Assembly: GCA_002364735.1 (NCBI GenBank)
Contig: DEZB01000063.1
Location: 1-8,165, forward strand
Length of the DNA: 8,165 bases
Direction of reading: 5' to 3'
From: Bacteroidales bacterium UBA3143
GTDB lineage: Bacteria; Bacteroidota; Bacteroidia; Bacteroidales; Dysgonomonadaceae
Shown here: positions 5,949 through 8,165 of the stretch, piece after piece
Position numbering within the stretch: position 1 is the stretch's first letter
How the letters are laid out: every line of letters begins with the position of its first letter
Position numbers and translations under genes: made by a program
The notes under the pieces: generated by a model
What the model was told of the DNA's origin: nothing
Database searches by the model: none
Seen by the model: the letters and a program-made list of their open reading frames with translations, nothing else

Positions 5949-6185
5949 CGAATTAATAATTAAGTTTTCGCTATGAAAAAAGAAAGTGTTGTAATGAATC
6001 GAAGTGTTACTGCAATTGGTTCACTTATAAGAAGGGAGAGCATGCTCAATCAAAAGCCAACTTTTTTTTATAAAATAAACTTCTCACTTAGGAAACGTCA
6101 ATAAATTTGAAAACCCAAAGAAAGAACCTCAGGCTCATAATTGTCCGATAGTAATTAATTAATACAAGTAGAATTATTAATCAAA
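5949..6185. other. Unique-sequence island between repeats, with a doubtful 43-codon ORF
   Basis: This stretch between repeat modules 2 and 3 shows no heptamers. A plus-strand frame from ATG 5973 to TAA 6104 would encode a 43-residue basic peptide beginning MKKESVVMNRSVTAIGSLIRRE and ending FSLRKRQ (two segments of one short ORF). There is no recognised domain, the start context is uninformative, and chance is a good explanation. A TAAATTTG (6102-6109) matches the Bacteroidota -7 pattern but lies about 250 nt before the next gene. Short AT-rich palindromes such as AATTAATAATT occur. I see no RNA gene. Confidence 0.3.
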
Positions 6186-6188
6186 ACG

Positions 6189-6235
6189 GTCAACCCTATT
6201 TAGGGAAGCTCAAACTGTCAATTGTCAACTGTCAA
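6189..6235 (+). repeat. Hairpin module, copy 3, with inverted TTGACAR heptamers
   Basis: GTCAACCCT, ATT, TAGGGAAGC at 6189-6209 is the third copy of the core. It is followed by CTGTCAA, TTGTCAA, CTGTCAA (6215-6235), the complement of the TTGACAR heptamers that follow copy 2. The flanking heptamers are thus inverted relative to the core in this copy. Confidence 0.75.
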
Positions 6236-6245
6236 TTATTCAAAC

Positions 6246-6266
6246 CCCATAACCCATAACTCATAA
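6246..6266 (-). repeat. Heptamer block G (CCCATAA units)
   Basis: CCCATAA, CCCATAA, CTCATAA in exact 7-nt phase; on the minus strand this is TTATGGG/TTATGAG, related to blocks B and H. It lies about 100 bp before the radical SAM gene. Confidence 0.6.
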
Positions 6267-6302
6267 CATTTCCAGAATGATTTCCCACACCTCTCATTGT
6301 CC

Positions 6303-6326
6303 GGTTCCTGAGCGTAGTCGAAGGAT
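6303..6326 (-). repeat. Dispersed repeat containing CTTCGACTACGCTCAGGAACC (minus strand)
   Basis: The plus strand reads GGTTCCTGAGCGTAG then TCGAAGGATC. From general knowledge this sequence is a frequent intergenic element in Bacteroidota genomes. TCCT/AGGA ends can pair around a short interior. It lies 37 bp before the radical SAM start, so it is part of that gene's leader or promoter region. Confidence 0.45.
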
Positions 6327-6362
6327 CAATTGTCAATTACTCACCCCCTATCCCATTAAATT

Positions 6363-8030
6363 ATGCCCAAGTTTCTTCTAACAACCCTCAACGCAAAATA
6401 CATTCACCTCAATCTTGCCATTCGCATTTTGTACGACCTCAATCATGACAAAGCGAATATAGATTGGAGTGAGCACACCATTAAAAGCGATTTTGATGAA
6501 GTGGCAGAGTCATGTGCAAGCTACGATGTGGTTTGTTTCAGTTGTTACATTTGGAACATTTCGCAAACATTGGCTGTGTGTGAAATATTGAAGAAGAAGA
6601 ATCCTGATGTAAAGATTCTATTGGGTGGGCCCGAAGTGAGTTACGAGTGGGAAAAGGTGATTGAGCATCCTGCTGTAGACTACCTAATATTGGGCGAAGG
6701 GGAGATACCTTTTCAAAACTTTGTAGCCAACTATCCGCAAGTGAAGGGTGTTCCTAATTTGGTTACAAAAGATAATTACAACAAGCTACTCCCCACCCCA
6801 ATTGATTGCAACTTTAGTGTGGCCAGTTTAGCAAATAGAAATCCTTATCAATACGATGCTCCAGAGGAGTTGCGAAACAAAGTTTGCTACATAGAGACGA
6901 GTCGTGGCTGCCCATACAAATGCGAGTATTGCTTGGCAAGTTTAGACAATAATGTGCGAGACCTGCCAGTTGACACGGTTAAGAGCAACCTCAAGTATTT
7001 GATGGAGCATGGCAGAACCATCAAATTCTTGGATAGAACATTCAACGTGAAGAAAGATTTCACGATTGATCTTTTTCAATTTATCTTAGATAATTACCAG
7101 CCAGGCAATGTTTTTCAGTTTGAGATAACAGCCGATATTATTCACCGCGATATCATTTCATTTATTCAAGAGAAAGTGCCTGCAGGATTGTTTCGTTTCG
7201 AAATAGGCATACAGACTACTAACCAAGAGAGCAACAAAGAAGTGGGTAGGAAACAAGATTTTGCTAAAACAAGCGATGTGGTGAATCAACTCAAAAACAA
7301 AATTGAGATGCATCTTGACTTGATTGTGGGATTGCCATTTGAGTACTTCAGCGATTTGAAACACAGCTTTGATGAAACTTTTGCACTCTACCCTGACGAA
7401 TTGCAGTTGGGATTTTTAAAGTTCCTAAAGGGAACTCCACTGCGCATAAATCATGAGAAATATGGATACAAGTTTGATGAAAATGCACCTTATGAAATTA
7501 TTGAGAGCGAGTTTATAACTCCTGCCGAATTGCACAAAGCAACATTGGTGGAGAAAGCTTTGGATATCTATTGGAATAAAAAAAGGGCAATTAACACATT
7601 GCGCTATGTAAGTTCCACAAGAAGCATTTTTGATTTCCTATTGGGACTGGGCGAATATTTCGAACAGCATTACGAATTTCACAAACACGTTTTGCTTGAC
7701 ATTTACGAAGCACTTTACAAATATGCGCTCTCGCAACATGCCGACGACATGGTTCTTTTACAGCTTATCTATTTGGACTATTACAGTTACAACAAAATAA
7801 AACCCAAGGATTTGTTTGCTATCGATTTGGAAAGAAAAGAACACAACAAAGCTATTAGCAACCTAAGTTTAGACATTCACAATTATAGGTATTCGTTCTT
7901 CCCTGTTTCTTTTAATATTGATAGGTGGACGAACTGCTATGAGATAGTGGAAGATAATGATGTGTTAATAGTTCAGTTTACGGGGAGGGATAAACCTGCT
8001 GTTTTATCAGGGAAGGAAATAACAAAATAA
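6363..8030 (+). CDS. Cobalamin-binding-domain radical SAM protein with DUF4080-type C-terminal region
   Basis: This 555-residue protein starts with a B12-binding Rossmann-like domain at about 3-125 (FLLTTLNAKYIHLNLAIRIL, LLGGPEVSYEW at 86-96, LGEGE at 110-114). The DxHxxG cobalt-ligand motif is absent, as in many class B radical SAM enzymes. The radical SAM core follows at about 175-365. Cys183, Cys187 and Cys190 in RGCPYKCEYC would bind the 4Fe-4S cluster, and FEIGIQTTN at 279-287 and LDLIVGLP at 318-325 are typical later barrel strands. The C-terminal part, from about 375, fits the DUF4080 region found in Bacteroidota and Firmicutes proteins of this architecture. Substrate and product are unknown; class B members usually methylate or rearrange unactivated carbons. 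It is not in the B12 uptake operon but would use its product. The leader is built of repeats, and no good promoter is visible close to the ATG. Confidence 0.88.
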   Translation: MPKFLLTTLNAKYIHLNLAIRILYDLNHDKANIDWSEHTIKSDFDEVAESCASYDVVCFSCYIWNISQTLAVCEILKKKNPDVKILLGGPEVSYEWEKVIEHPAVDYLILGEGEIPFQNFVANYPQVKGVPNLVTKDNYNKLLPTPIDCNFSVASLANRNPYQYDAPEELRNKVCYIETSRGCPYKCEYCLASLDNNVRDLPVDTVKSNLKYLMEHGRTIKFLDRTFNVKKDFTIDLFQFILDNYQPGNVFQFEITADIIHRDIISFIQEKVPAGLFRFEIGIQTTNQESNKEVGRKQDFAKTSDVVNQLKNKIEMHLDLIVGLPFEYFSDLKHSFDETFALYPDELQLGFLKFLKGTPLRINHEKYGYKFDENAPYEIIESEFITPAELHKATLVEKALDIYWNKKRAINTLRYVSSTRSIFDFLLGLGEYFEQHYEFHKHVLLDIYEALYKYALSQHADDMVLLQLIYLDYYSYNKIKPKDLFAIDLERKEHNKAISNLSLDIHNYRYSFFPVSFNIDRWTNCYEIVEDNDVLIVQFTGRDKPAVLSGKEITK

Positions 8031-8071
8031 TTATGGGTGTGATAATGATGCCAATAGTCGAAGAGCGGTTT

Positions 8072-8165
8072 CTTTGCAGGCAAGAGTCTCCTGGCTTGTG
8101 CCTGTAACTTCACATTTATGGCAGAAGGCACAGGTAGGAAACCTGCGCCCAATGTCATTAAGTTA
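8072..8165 (-). promoter_or_regulatory. Candidate 3' portion of a cobalamin riboswitch (truncated by window edge)
   Basis: On the minus strand, AAGCCAGGAGAC (8097-8086) matches the highly conserved 3' segment of cobalamin riboswitches (AAGYCAGGAGACC). TTGCCTGCAAAG (8083-8072) follows as a plausible closing P1 strand. Directly before the conserved segment lies a paired arm: TAACTT (8165-8160) with AAGTTA (8110-8105), and ACATT (8155-8151) with AATGT (8116-8112). Inside it is a 9-bp hairpin (8149-8141 with 8135-8127). One position of that hairpin is G-U on the minus strand but A-C on the plus strand, which favours a minus-strand RNA. The expected upstream parts (GGGAAG, CACTG box, TAATAGGGAA) would lie beyond 8165. 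No minus-strand gene follows in the window: the element points into the 3' end of the radical SAM gene. The pre-hairpin details are divergent, so the call is moderate. Confidence 0.55.

Noticed and set aside
7973..8158. Minus-strand 61-codon frame at the right edge
   Set aside because: It overlaps the riboswitch-like structure and the 3' end of the radical SAM gene, with no protein-like features.

Overview
The window looks like a chromosomal segment of a Bacteroidota member, probably order Bacteroidales. The evidence is a moderately AT-rich sequence, mostly ATG starts with weak or no Shine-Dalgarno signals, a TAnnTTTG-type -7 box in front of the first operon, and gene families common in that phylum. 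No species can be named from the sequence alone.

Layout. Positions 1-307 (minus strand) hold the start of an unrecognised protein gene that runs off the left edge; its apparent ATG is followed at once by a stop codon. Positions 308-1138 contain no convincing gene but hold a striking 41-bp tandem repeat array (five strong units at 657-861, with decayed units on both sides) and a probable promoter at about 1073. Positions 1139-4394 are a compact plus-strand operon for vitamin B12 acquisition: periplasmic binding protein (btuF-like), cob(I)alamin adenosyltransferase (cobO/btuR family), FecCD-type permease (btuC-like) and ABC ATPase (btuD-like). The four products would capture the corrinoid in the periplasm, import it and adenosylate it. 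No outer-membrane BtuB is present in the window.

Positions 4395-6362 are repeat-rich. They contain one exported endonuclease/exonuclease/phosphatase-fold protein (4786-5610), with blocks of 7-bp tandem repeats on both sides, REP-like palindromes and a hairpin module present three times. The stop codon of the ATPase gene lies inside one of these heptamer blocks. Positions 6363-8030 encode a cobalamin-binding-domain radical SAM protein with a DUF4080-type C-terminal region, a plausible consumer of the imported B12.

The most interesting signal is at the right edge. On the minus strand, 8072-8165 looks like the 3' part of a cobalamin riboswitch: it has the conserved AAGCCAGGAGAC segment directly after a long paired arm that continues off the window. 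It points into the 3' end of the radical SAM gene, with no minus-strand gene after it in the window. It may therefore control an antisense transcript of a B12-dependent gene, or it may be a stranded relic. The B12 uptake operon itself shows no recognisable riboswitch in its leader.
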